The notes: a model not told the origin generated them from the letters alone. A DNA stretch of 25,715 bases from WYZ-LMO6 sp964509845 (GCA_964509845.1 CAZDZG010000013.1:1-25715), one strand, 5' to 3'; numbered from the stretch's first letter, positions 1 to 6,786 are shown. A program made the numbers and translations.

Positions 1-1301
1 TCCTGCAGGAGCATCCCCAGGTTCTCGAAGCTCTCCCAGGCCAGGTTGGCCTGCCAGGTGTACCGGTTGGTCAGGGTGGAATGCAGATCGTGGAGCAGAG
101 CCACGGTGGCCGCCCTCTCCAGGTTCTCGTAGTACTGCGGATGCCCGGCGAAGAACCTGGTGTAGGGGGAGATCTTGTCCGCCTCCAGGGTGTAGGATCC
201 ACCCCCGCAGACGTAGGCCCGGTAGGGGAGCATGAAGGAGGCGCCGCAGGCCCTGGCCTCCGCCAGCCAGTGCCTCCAGAGCCACCACTCGTCCTCGGAG
301 AGGTGCAGCAGCTCGAAGACATCGGGAAAGGCCGAGAACGGTTTCTCCGGGTCGAGGGCCTCGGCCAGGAGGTAGGTGGTGAGGTTCTTGCCCGGGAGGG
401 GCCTGAGGTAGCGGATGGTGGGATTGACCTCCGAGGTGACCGGTATCTCGAAGATCACGAAGTCCAGGAGGGGGACGAAGATCTGTTGGTTGGGCATCAG
501 CCCGTAGGTGTTCGCCGTAACGGGAATGTCCCAGCCCGCCGCCTGTCTGGCGCGCTGGATGAGCTCGGCGATGAACTCCCTCCTGCTCCAGTACCTGGCC
601 TCTAGATAGGCGACTTGAAGCTGCGGGTTGGGATCATCCCAATAGTGCTCTCCCCCGTGGGCCAGCAGGTACTCCCGGTAGCTGAAGGAGGAGAGGTCGG
701 TTATCCCGAAGAGCCTCTGCAGCTCCTCGGGGGAGTAGTGCTCGGCCAGGTAATCGTTGAAGGCCTGCATGCAGTAGTCGCAGAAGCAGTTCCCCAGCTC
801 TCCCGGCTCATCGATGAGGATCCCGTCCACGCCGCCTCTGGCCTGCTCCTCGATCCTGCTTATGAGGAACTCCCTCCAGAGCGGGTGGTTGCCGCACATT
901 TCGTAGAGATCCTTTTCCCCCAGGAACTGTATGGGGTTGCCGTAGATGTCCCTCTTGGCGGCCTCCGCCCTGAGCCTCAGGTTTTCGGTGGTTTTGGACT
1001 GTACCGTGGGGAAGTTGGCGGTCACCTTGAAGCCGTGGCGGTGCAGCGTTTCCACGTAATCCCTCTCTTCCTCGTTGACTCCACCGTAGTAGACGGAGAA
1101 GGCGGTCCCCGTGGCGCCCACCTCCTCCAGGTACCCGGGCGGGGGCTGGTCGAAGACCCAGAGGTTTCCCTTATCCAGCCAGTCCCGGGTGAAGGTGTAG
1201 GGTGGCCTCCCCTCCTCCCCCCCTTTGGGGTGCAGGAAGAAAACGGCCAGAACCGCTAGGAGAAGAACGAGGAGAAAGGTTGCCGCGAGGGTCTTTTTCA
1301 T
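1..1301 (-). CDS. Secreted or membrane-anchored glycoside-hydrolase-like TIM-barrel protein (3' end outside window)
   Basis: The reading frame is open from an ATG at 1301 to the window edge (about 433 codons), so the C-terminus is missing. Residues 1-23 (MKKTLAATFLLVLLL followed by more hydrophobics) form a signal peptide or N-terminal anchor, placing the protein outside the cell. The body looks like the putative glycosyl-hydrolase (GHL, GH-A clan-like) barrels: a strand ending in DGILIDEPG (Asp164-Glu165 as candidate acidic catalytic residues) followed by a CFCDYC motif and an amphipathic helix, the usual position of a Cys cluster in those uncharacterised families. Later segments (TANTYGLMP, then a Trp-rich WWLWRHW helix) fit the same fold. 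A TATA-like TTTTTATA lies about 45 nt upstream on this strand and AAAGGATGTGA precedes the ATG, so this gene may have a short leader with a Shine-Dalgarno. Substrate cannot be read from the sequence; polysaccharide cleavage is inference. Confidence 0.75.
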   Translation of the reverse strand, partial: MKKTLAATFLLVLLLAVLAVFFLHPKGGEEGRPPYTFTRDWLDKGNLWVFDQPPPGYLEEVGATGTAFSVYYGGVNEEERDYVETLHRHGFKVTANFPTVQSKTTENLRLRAEAAKRDIYGNPIQFLGEKDLYEMCGNHPLWREFLISRIEEQARGGVDGILIDEPGELGNCFCDYCMQAFNDYLAEHYSPEELQRLFGITDLSSFSYREYLLAHGGEHYWDDPNPQLQVAYLEARYWSRREFIAELIQRARQAAGWDIPVTANTYGLMPNQQIFVPLLDFVIFEIPVTSEVNPTIRYLRPLPGKNLTTYLLAEALDPEKPFSAFPDVFELLHLSEDEWWLWRHWLAEARACGASFMLPYRAYVCGGGSYTLEADKISPYTRFFAGHPQYYENLERAATVALLHDLHSTLTNRYTWQANLAWESFENLGMLLQ

Positions 1302-1364
1302 TTTTCACATCCTTTGGGATTTCTTCTTTTCACTACGTGGTGCGGTATAAAAAGGTTCGGAAGC

Positions 1365-1370
1365 TTTATA
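1365..1370 (+). promoter_or_regulatory. TATA-like box for the acyl-CoA dehydrogenase gene
   Basis: TTTATA lies 26-31 nt before the ATG at 1396. This is the spacing expected if transcription begins at or next to the start codon (leaderless mRNA). A second AT run (TATAAAAA, 1346-1353) lies further upstream and, read on the minus strand, could serve the gene ending at position 1. Confidence 0.55.
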
Positions 1371-1395
1371 GTGAAGGGGGAGAAAAAAAGGAAGA

Positions 1396-2655
1396 ATGCC
1401 CACGGCCGATGATTTCACCAGGCCGGTGGAATGGCTTCCCGACGTGGCTTACGAGTTCGCTAGGATGATCAGGGAATGGGGGGAGCGAAGGTACCGCCCC
1501 CTCAGGAGGAAGATAGACGAGGACTGGAGGGAGCACAGGCTGGTGGAGCCCCTCCTCAAGGAGGCCCTGGTGGACCTGGGGATCAACAAGGCCCTCTGGC
1601 CCTCCGAGTACGGGGGGATGGACCTTCCCAGGGAGGTGCTGGGGACCATGACGGCGGTGATGAGCGAGGAGCTGGGAAGGCTGGACTCGGGCTTCGCCGT
1701 CTCCGTTCTGGTTTCCCTCTGGCCCATGGTGATGATCGCGGTGGAGCCCCACCGGAACTGGAGGTTGATCGAGGAGTTCGCCCCGAAGTTCTGCGGGGAG
1801 GAGCTCTACGTGGGGTGCAACGCCATGACGGAGCCCCAGGGGGGATCGGACATCGAAAACCTGGAGGGTATGAAGGGGAGGACCATCAGGACCATCGCCA
1901 GGCTCGAGGGGGACGAGTGGGTGATAAGGGGGCACAAGCTCTGGCCCACCAACTCGGGAAAGGTGGCGGATCTCTTCGGGGTGGTCTGCACCACCGATCC
2001 CTCCGCCGGGGAGGAGGGAATAGCCTACATCTACGTCCCGGCGGACGCGGAGGGGGTGAGGGTGGGGGAGCCCTACCAGAAGGCGGGGATGGCGGCGGAC
2101 ATGAACACGGACATCTGGTTCGAGGACGTGAGGGTCCCGGCCCACTACCGGGCCCACGGCCCCGGCCTTGACGCCAAGTACTTCAGGGAGCTCATCACCC
2201 TGGCCAACATCGCCACCGCGGGCTTCTCGGTGGGGGTGATCAAGGACACCTACGAGATCGTGAAGAAATGGGTGGACGAGAGGGTGGTGGCGGGGAAGCC
2301 CCTGAAGGAGCACTCCATAAGCGCGGTAAACCTGAGCGAGATAGCCACCGCCGCCGAGATCTGCACCCACGCCCTCTACATGGCGGCCAGAATGTACGAC
2401 CGTCCGGAGATCTACGGGGAGCCCTGGTCCCAGCGGGTGGTGGCCAAGACCAGGGCGGTCTCCCTCTTCTGCAGCGATCAGGCCGTCCACTGCACCAACA
2501 GGGCCATGGAGCTCATGGGCTCCTACGGTTACTGCAGGGAGTTCGACGTGGAGAAGCACTGGAGGGACTCCAAGATGCTTACCCTGTGGATGGGCGGAAG
2601 ACAGCTGGACATGATAGAGATCACTAGGTACTTCTTCGATTGCCGAACCCTGTAG
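1396..2655 (+). CDS. Acyl-CoA dehydrogenase family flavoprotein lacking the usual C-terminal catalytic Glu
   Basis: This 419-residue protein has the full three-part acyl-CoA dehydrogenase layout. There is an N-terminal helical domain (residues about 10-135), then the flavin/substrate middle domain with MTEPQGGSD (about 144-152) and GHKLWPTNSG, and a C-terminal helical domain. The family normally oxidises acyl-CoA at the alpha-beta bond with FAD and passes electrons to an electron-transfer flavoprotein. The catalytic Glu of most members sits in a YEGT motif near the C-terminus; here the aligned stretch is LWMGGRQLD, with Met near residue 399 in its place. The alternative helix position used by isovaleryl-CoA dehydrogenase also appears to lack Glu in my hand alignment. 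The substrate, or even dehydrogenase activity, is therefore uncertain. The gene is alone on its strand, with no ETF or CoA-ligase neighbour in the window. Confidence 0.88.
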   Translation: MPTADDFTRPVEWLPDVAYEFARMIREWGERRYRPLRRKIDEDWREHRLVEPLLKEALVDLGINKALWPSEYGGMDLPREVLGTMTAVMSEELGRLDSGFAVSVLVSLWPMVMIAVEPHRNWRLIEEFAPKFCGEELYVGCNAMTEPQGGSDIENLEGMKGRTIRTIARLEGDEWVIRGHKLWPTNSGKVADLFGVVCTTDPSAGEEGIAYIYVPADAEGVRVGEPYQKAGMAADMNTDIWFEDVRVPAHYRAHGPGLDAKYFRELITLANIATAGFSVGVIKDTYEIVKKWVDERVVAGKPLKEHSISAVNLSEIATAAEICTHALYMAARMYDRPEIYGEPWSQRVVAKTRAVSLFCSDQAVHCTNRAMELMGSYGYCREFDVEKHWRDSKMLTLWMGGRQLDMIEITRYFFDCRTL

Positions 2656-2671
2656 GACCTGGGGAAGGGGC

Positions 2672-2827
2672 TCAGTAGCTCTCCTCGTACTCTTCCTCTT
2701 CCCATTCTTCCCAGCCGGTTTCCGTTTCTTCCTCCGGAGGGACCTCGGGTTCGGGGGGTCTCTCGGGAACGGGAGGCTTCTTGGCCTTCTTCTTGGCCTT
2801 CTTCCCCTTTTTCTTGCACTCGGGCAT
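2672..2827 (-). CDS. 51-residue Lys-rich/Glu-rich small protein
   Basis: A short ORF runs from ATG at 2827 to TGA at 2672-2674. The N-terminus (MPECKKKGKKAKKKAKK) is strongly basic, a Pro-rich middle (residues about 18-31) follows, and the C-terminus is acidic and aromatic (WEEWEEEEYEESY). I do not recognise a family. Support for it being real: codons match the genome's style (AAG, GAG, GCC), and a TTTAAA box lies about 24 nt upstream, the spacing seen for other genes here. It fills the space between the convergent acyl-CoA dehydrogenase and the upstream aconitase X small-subunit gene. The charge segregation suggests an intrinsically disordered protein that could bind nucleic acid or a basic/acidic partner, but that is inference. 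Confidence 0.5.
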   Translation of the reverse strand: MPECKKKGKKAKKKAKKPPVPERPPEPEVPPEEETETGWEEWEEEEYEESY

Positions 2828-2849
2828 TTGAAAGAAAGAGGGAAGAGGG

Positions 2850-2857
2850 ATTTAAAA
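2850..2857 (-). promoter_or_regulatory. TATA-like box for the 51-residue protein, overlapping the upstream stop codon
   Basis: On the minus strand this reads CTTTTAAAT, 23-30 nt before the ATG at 2827. The TAA stop of the preceding gene (2852-2854) lies inside it. Confidence 0.5.
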
Positions 2858-3262
2858 GCCTTTGGGGTCGCCCCGTTTCTTCAGGATCTCCACCCTCCCC
2901 CGGTCGGCGTCCACCTCCACCAGGTCCCCCGTTTCGAGCCGGCTCAGGTCCACCCTGTCCACGCAGGGTATGTCGGCCAGGATCACCCCGGCGGCCACGA
3001 TGGGCTCGGCCTCCTCGTTCACCACCGCCAGGGGGGCCACCCCGTTTTTCTTCAGGGCGTAGAGCACGTAGGAGCCCACGGTGGAGCCCTTCCCCCTGGG
3101 AAAGACCAGGATCTTCCCCGCCACGCACCTCCCCTCCAGCTCGTGTCCCCTCTCCACCACCACCCCCGTCCTGGGGTCCACCCCCCCGTAGAAGCTCAGG
3201 GGGAAGCGGGAGACCAGGGCCTCACCCCTGGCCCTTCCGGGGTTCACCGTCCTTCCCCTCAC
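2852..3262 (-). CDS. Aconitase X small (swivel) subunit; probable phosphomevalonate dehydratase small subunit
   Basis: This 136-residue protein is the DUF126/aconitase X swivel-domain subunit. It has the family signature PRGKGSTVGSYVLY (about residues 69-82) and the AGVILADIPCVDRVD segment. In archaea the two-subunit aconitase X enzyme dehydrates 5-phosphomevalonate to trans-anhydromevalonate 5-phosphate. I assign that role because the next genes upstream are the large subunit, a UbiD-type decarboxylase and UbiX. The start is GTG at 3262, whose GTGA overlaps the TGA stop of the large subunit (3259-3261), so the two are translationally coupled. A different hydroxy-acid dehydratase (for example hydroxyproline type) is possible but less likely in this context. 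Confidence 0.88.
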   Translation of the reverse strand: MRGRTVNPGRARGEALVSRFPLSFYGGVDPRTGVVVERGHELEGRCVAGKILVFPRGKGSTVGSYVLYALKKNGVAPLAVVNEEAEPIVAAGVILADIPCVDRVDLSRLETGDLVEVDADRGRVEILKKRGDPKGF

Positions 3263-4443
3263 CCCAGCGCCCCCTCCAGCAGCCTCTCCGGGGTGGAGAA
3301 GACGGCCCTAACCCCGCACAGGCCCGGGAGGTAGTGGGCGGCCTTGGCGGAGTCCACCCCCACCGTTTCAAAACCCATCCTCTCCAGCGGGGAGACCACG
3401 GCGCAGGTGTCCGCCACGACCTTCACCCCCGCTCTCCCCGCCTCCTCCACCAGCCCCAGGCGGGAGGCCTCCTCCTTCACCCTCCTGGAGGTGCAGATCC
3501 AGACCGGCTTCTTAACCCTCCTCCCCCGCAGGAGGGAGACCGCCCTGGAGAGCTCCCGGAGGGAGGCGTGGGGACACCCCAGCACCACCAGCTCCGGCTC
3601 CTCCCCGGTGCTCAGGAGCTCGTAGGAGGCCCTCACCTCCTCCCTCCCCACCCTCACCCTCTCCAGCCCCTCCGTCTTCACCCCGCCTGCCTCCGGCGTG
3701 ATCCCCTCCACGTGGAAGAGGGCCACCGCCCCGGAGGCGGCCATGGAGGCCGCCAGGGCCTTGAGCTCCTCCGTTCCCCCCCTTATCCCCCGGAAGTACG
3801 GGATCCCCCCTCCCACCTCCCTGCCCACCCAGTAACCCAGGGCGCTGAAGTCCGAGGGCCCCTCCAGCTCCCCCTCCACCTCCACGATCACGGTGGGCCG
3901 CCTGTTCTCCTCCAGGTGCAGGCCGTACCTGGGGGTGAGCCCGCAGATGGCGGCCGCCAGGGCGGAGGGTCCTCCCTCCCGGTTGGTCCTGGCTCCCAGC
4001 ACGGAGTTGGAGAAGGAAACGGCCGAAGATTCCGCCCAGGCCAGGTGTTCCCCGAAGGAGGGAGAGAGGCCGGCCAGGTAGGGGGTGCAGGTGGCGGTCA
4101 GCTCGGCCCCCAGCCTCTCGAAGGCCCGGAGGATCCTGAACTGCTTCTCGGCGAAGTCCTCGGGGAAGCCCAGCCCCCTCCACTCCTCCAGGTCCAGCCC
4201 GGCGGGGTTGAGGGCGGTCCTCACCCTCACCCTGGCCCCCTTCCCCGCCAGGTCCTCCAGGAACTCCAGCCCGGGGTCCCCGAGGGATTTGTAGGAGACC
4301 CCGGAGACCTGGCAGGAGGAGACGGGTATCATCCTGTCGGCCCCGTAGATCTCCCCCAGCCTGACCAGGAGCCTGAACATCCTCTCCACCACCTCCCCCT
4401 CCTCCCCCTCCAGCATCCTCTCCTGTTCCCTGGTCAGGTACGT
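3259..4443 (-). CDS. Aconitase X large subunit; probable phosphomevalonate dehydratase large subunit
   Basis: This is the catalytic, iron-sulfur-carrying subunit of aconitase X. Recognisable segments are GEIYGADRMIPVSSCQVSG near the N-terminus, TCTPYLAG (Cys119), a later VLGCPHAS and ADTCAVVSPL; their cysteines are candidate cluster ligands. The family usually begins M-YLT followed by a charged helix. Here YLTREQERML is preceded by ACG at 4443-4441, not ATG, with a perfect Shine-Dalgarno GGAGGTGA (4455-4448) four nucleotides upstream. Starting there gives 394 residues, the normal family length, and overlaps the UbiD stop by 10 bp. The first in-frame ATG is at 4416, which would drop nine conserved-looking residues. 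Either start is possible; family-like length and the Shine-Dalgarno favour ACG or an ATG-to-ACG sequence error. Role: dehydration of 5-phosphomevalonate. Confidence 0.87.
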   Translation of the reverse strand, partial: TYLTREQERMLEGEEGEVVERMFRLLVRLGEIYGADRMIPVSSCQVSGVSYKSLGDPGLEFLEDLAGKGARVRVRTALNPAGLDLEEWRGLGFPEDFAEKQFRILRAFERLGAELTATCTPYLAGLSPSFGEHLAWAESSAVSFSNSVLGARTNREGGPSALAAAICGLTPRYGLHLEENRRPTVIVEVEGELEGPSDFSALGYWVGREVGGGIPYFRGIRGGTEELKALAASMAASGAVALFHVEGITPEAGGVKTEGLERVRVGREEVRASYELLSTGEEPELVVLGCPHASLRELSRAVSLLRGRRVKKPVWICTSRRVKEEASRLGLVEEAGRAGVKVVADTCAVVSPLERMGFETVGVDSAKAAHYLPGLCGVRAVFSTPERLLEGALG

Positions 4444-5705
4444 CCTCTCACCTCCAAGGGCCGGAGGAAGAGGGAGCGGGGTCGGTCCGAGGGGATGGTG
4501 AGGTCGAAGCCCACCTTGGTGGTCATGGCCGTCTCGGGGTCGGCGGAGGGGTCGAGCGAGGACCCCCTCTCCCTCTTCACCACCATTCCCCTGTCCCCCT
4601 GGAAGCGCGTGGCCATGGCCCACTCCACCTGCCGGGGATCGGTGGGGTCGATGTCCTCGTCCACCACCCACACGTGCTTGAGGGAGGGGTGGCCCCTGAA
4701 GGAGGCCTCGATGGCCCTGATCCCGTCGTCGGGCCTCCTCTTCCTTATGCTCACCACCGCGTGCAGCCAGCAGCACCCGCCGGGCGTCAGATGGACCCCT
4801 AGGCACTCGCACACCTTGTTCACCTCCCTGAAGATGGTGGGCTCCCTGGGCATGCCCATGAGGACCCTGTGCTCGGGCCCTGCAGGCAGGATGGCGTGGT
4901 AGAGGGCCCCCTCCTTCGCGAAGAGCCCCTTGAGCCTGGCCACCCTCTGCTTCCTGACCAGGTCGGGCGTGCCGGTGAGGTCCAGGAAGGGGCCCTCCTC
5001 CCTTTCCTCCCCCGTGAGCTCCATGATCATCACCACCTCCGCCTCGGGCACGAGGTGTCCCCCCACCTCCACCACCCTGGTGGGGGCCAGGGCCGCCGCC
5101 ATCCCCAGCTCGCTCCTGCCCAGCTCCAGCGAGGTGGCGGCGGAGAGGAGGACGTGGGGGGCGCAGCCCACGCAGACCGCGAATTCCCTGAGGCCCCTTT
5201 CCAGGAAGGTGTGAAGGTGGCGGGGAAGGATCCTGATCACCACCTCGTTCCTTCCCACCACCATCATCCGGTGGAAGGAAAGGTTGATGCCAAGCTCGGG
5301 ATCCCTGGCCACCACCACCCCTCCCGTGAGGTACCTGCCCCCGTCGAAGGGGTAGTGGAGGAGGATGGGGAGGAGCCCGAGGTCGGGGGGGAGCTCCCGG
5401 TACCCCCTGGCCTTGATCCTCTCCGGCTCCCCCGGCCGCTCTATCGCCCTCAGGAGGGTGCGCAGGAGCTCCCCTGGCTTCACCCCCAGTGCCAGGGCCA
5501 CCAGCTCCCTGGAGGCGCAGACGTTGGAGACCACCGGGAAGGAGGAGCCCCTCACCCTCTCGAAGAGGATGGGCCTCTCCCCCGCCCTCCGGATGAGGGA
5601 GGCGATCTCGTACCTGGTGCTCACCCCCTTCTTCACCCTCAGGAGGAGTCCCCTCCTGTCCAGCCTTCGCACGAATTCCCTGAGCGTCACCCCTTTCCCT
5701 CCCAT
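4434..5705 (-). CDS. UbiD-family prenyl-FMN decarboxylase; probable anhydromevalonate phosphate decarboxylase
   Basis: This 423-residue UbiD-family protein would decarboxylate trans-anhydromevalonate 5-phosphate to isopentenyl phosphate, using prenylated FMN made by UbiX. Family marks: the flavin-side Arg in NLSFHR (Arg146) and the acidic pair in EGPFLD (Glu237 and Asp242), which correspond to the Arg-Glu-Glu/Asp triad of UbiD enzymes; Asp at the last position is also found in bacterial UbiD. FREVNKVCECLGVHLTPGG and DEDIDPTDPRQVEWAMATRFQ are typical C-terminal segments. The start overlaps the UbiX stop by 19 bp and the 3' end overlaps the dehydratase large subunit, so it is mid-operon. The function is inferred from this neighbourhood; an aromatic-acid decarboxylase would look similar by fold but would not explain the dehydratase genes. 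Confidence 0.9.
   Translation of the reverse strand: MGGKGVTLREFVRRLDRRGLLLRVKKGVSTRYEIASLIRRAGERPILFERVRGSSFPVVSNVCASRELVALALGVKPGELLRTLLRAIERPGEPERIKARGYRELPPDLGLLPILLHYPFDGGRYLTGGVVVARDPELGINLSFHRMMVVGRNEVVIRILPRHLHTFLERGLREFAVCVGCAPHVLLSAATSLELGRSELGMAAALAPTRVVEVGGHLVPEAEVVMIMELTGEEREEGPFLDLTGTPDLVRKQRVARLKGLFAKEGALYHAILPAGPEHRVLMGMPREPTIFREVNKVCECLGVHLTPGGCCWLHAVVSIRKRRPDDGIRAIEASFRGHPSLKHVWVVDEDIDPTDPRQVEWAMATRFQGDRGMVVKRERGSSLDPSADPETAMTTKVGFDLTIPSDRPRSLFLRPLEVRGRT
4448..4455 (-). promoter_or_regulatory. Shine-Dalgarno before the aconitase X large subunit
   Basis: GGAGGTGA on the minus strand is a perfect match to the archaeal anti-Shine-Dalgarno complement. It lies inside the 3' end of the UbiD gene and four nucleotides before the ACG codon at 4443. 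The first in-frame ATG (4416) is 31 nt downstream, too far to be served by this site. Confidence 0.6.
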
Positions 5706-6247
5706 CTGCGGTACAGGCTGTGCTCCACCCCCAGCACGTCCAGGATCCTCCCCACCACGAAGTCCACCAGCTCGGAGAGGGTGCCGGGGCGGTGGTAGAA
5801 GGCCGGGCAGGCCGGGAGCACCACCGCCCCCGCCCTCTTCACCCTGACCATGTTCTCCAGGTGGATGAGGCTGAGGGGGGTCTCCCTCGGCACCAGCACC
5901 AGCGGCTTTCCCTGCTTGAGCATGATGTCCGCCGCCCTGGTGATGAGGTTGCCCGCCACCCCTCCCGCTATGCAGGCCAGGGTTTTCATGCTGCAGGGAA
6001 CGATCACCATCCCGTCCGCCGGATAGGAGCCGCTGGAGAGGGGGGAGGTGAGCTCCTTTTCCCCGTAGCTCCTGGTGGCCAGCCCCCTCACCTCCTCCGG
6101 TTCCTTCCCCATCTCCAGCCTGAGCACCTCCTCCCCTGCCTCCGAGAGGATCAGGTCGGTTTCTATCCCCTTTTCCCTGCAGACCTCGAGGAAGCGCACC
6201 CCGTAAACGATCCCGCTGCAGCCCGTCAGGGCCACGATGAGGTGCAT
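5687..6247 (-). CDS. ubiX: UbiX flavin prenyltransferase
   Basis: UbiX attaches a dimethylallyl group to FMN to make the prenyl-FMN cofactor of UbiD enzymes. The 186-residue length is typical. The N-terminus MHLIVALTGCSGIVYGVRFLE matches the family's flavin-binding start, followed by VIVPCSMKTLACIAGGVAGNLITRAADIMLK and the VPRETPLSLIHLENM segment. I chose the ATG at 6247 because it gives this canonical N-terminus and has a TTTTAA box 23-28 nt upstream; the frame is open further upstream but reads as low-complexity antisense. It is the first gene of the four-gene operon and overlaps the UbiD gene by 19 bp, so cofactor maker and cofactor user are co-produced. Confidence 0.93.
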   Translation of the reverse strand: MHLIVALTGCSGIVYGVRFLEVCREKGIETDLILSEAGEEVLRLEMGKEPEEVRGLATRSYGEKELTSPLSSGSYPADGMVIVPCSMKTLACIAGGVAGNLITRAADIMLKQGKPLVLVPRETPLSLIHLENMVRVKRAGAVVLPACPAFYHRPGTLSELVDFVVGRILDVLGVEHSLYRRWEGKG

Positions 6248-6269
6248 CGTTCCGTCTTCCCCCGCAGGG

Positions 6270-6275
6270 TTAAAA
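6270..6275. promoter_or_regulatory. Single AT box between divergent ubiX and DUF131 genes
   Basis: TTAAAA (TTTTAA on the other strand) is the only AT-rich patch between the two start codons at 6247 (-) and 6300 (+). Its centre lies about 25 nt from one ATG and 27 nt from the other, the TATA-to-start distance seen elsewhere in the window, so it may act as the TATA box in both directions. Confidence 0.5.
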
Positions 6276-6299
6276 GGCTCCCCGAAGGAGAGACAAGGG

Positions 6300-6539
6300 A
6301 TGGTTGGCGAGGGCCTCCTGGTGGCGGGCCTCCTCCTGGTCCTGGTCGGCCTCCTCCTGCTGGTGCTGGGAATGCTTGGGGCGGGTGGAAGGGTGGAGGG
6401 GGGAGGGGTGGTGGTGATAGGGCCCTTCCCCATAGCCTTCGGCACCTCCCAGAGGATGGCGAAGGTCATGGCGGCGGTGGGGCTGGCGCTGGCCCTCCTT
6501 TTCCTGTTCCTCCTCCTCAGGGGCTGGAAAGGATTTTAG
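6300..6539 (+). CDS. DUF131/TIGR00304 family small membrane protein
   Basis: A 79-residue protein with two membrane spans (residues about 5-27 and 56-74) flanking a short loop with GGGVVVIGPFPIAFGTS. The GGxVxIGPxPIxFGT loop is the signature of the archaeal DUF131/TIGR00304 family, whose function is unknown. The ATG at 6300 was preferred over upstream in-frame codons because it begins right before the first span and has the AT box about 25-30 nt upstream. It is divergent from ubiX. The next gene follows after 28 bp on the same strand. Confidence 0.82.
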   Translation: MVGEGLLVAGLLLVLVGLLLLVLGMLGAGGRVEGGGVVVIGPFPIAFGTSQRMAKVMAAVGLALALLFLFLLLRGWKGF

Positions 6540-6567
6540 GGGGGTGGGGAAAGGAAGGAGGGTCGGG

Positions 6568-6786
6568 ATGGGGCTGTTCGGAAAGAGAAGGTACCGCAGG
6601 TGGAACAAGGAAGAGGTGCTGGAGGAGCTGAGGAAGTGGAAGGAAAAACACGGGAGGGCCCCCACGGCCAGGGAGGTCTCCCCCCTCCTCCTGAGCGCGG
6701 CGGTGAGGCACTTCGGCTCCTGGGCCGAGGCCAAAAGGAGGGCCGGGCTGGAGGTCTATCCCCCCGGAAGGAAAGCGTCTAAGTAG
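6568..6786 (+). CDS. Small stand-alone homing-endonuclease-associated-repeat (HNH_repeat-like) protein
   Basis: A 72-residue protein whose core, RWNKEEVLEELRKWKEKHGR followed by PTAREV and AVRHFGSWAEAKRRAGL, matches the pattern of the homing-endonuclease-associated repeat (Pfam HNH_repeat): a helix, a proline-bearing turn, then a helix ending in FGSW..A...AG. That repeat is a small DNA-binding helical unit, usually in tandem next to a nuclease domain. Here there is only one and no nuclease domain. The ATG at 6568 is preceded by AAGGAGGG five nucleotides upstream; an upstream in-frame GTG (6544) lacks that. It probably shares a transcript with the DUF131 gene and the nitroreductase. A role as a tiny DNA-binding regulator is inference. 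Confidence 0.72.
   Translation: MGLFGKRRYRRWNKEEVLEELRKWKEKHGRAPTAREVSPLLLSAAVRHFGSWAEAKRRAGLEVYPPGRKASK

Noticed and set aside
81..1259. Two plus-strand ORFs of 174 and 214 codons
   Set aside because: They are antisense to the signal-peptide-bearing barrel gene in register with its codons, low in complexity, and match nothing; the minus-strand protein has a clear signal peptide and catalytic-like motifs.
3334..4902. Plus-strand ORF of 522 codons across the aconitase X and UbiD genes
   Set aside because: It runs across two real minus-strand genes and is His/Pro/Gly-rich with no domain; another antisense artefact.
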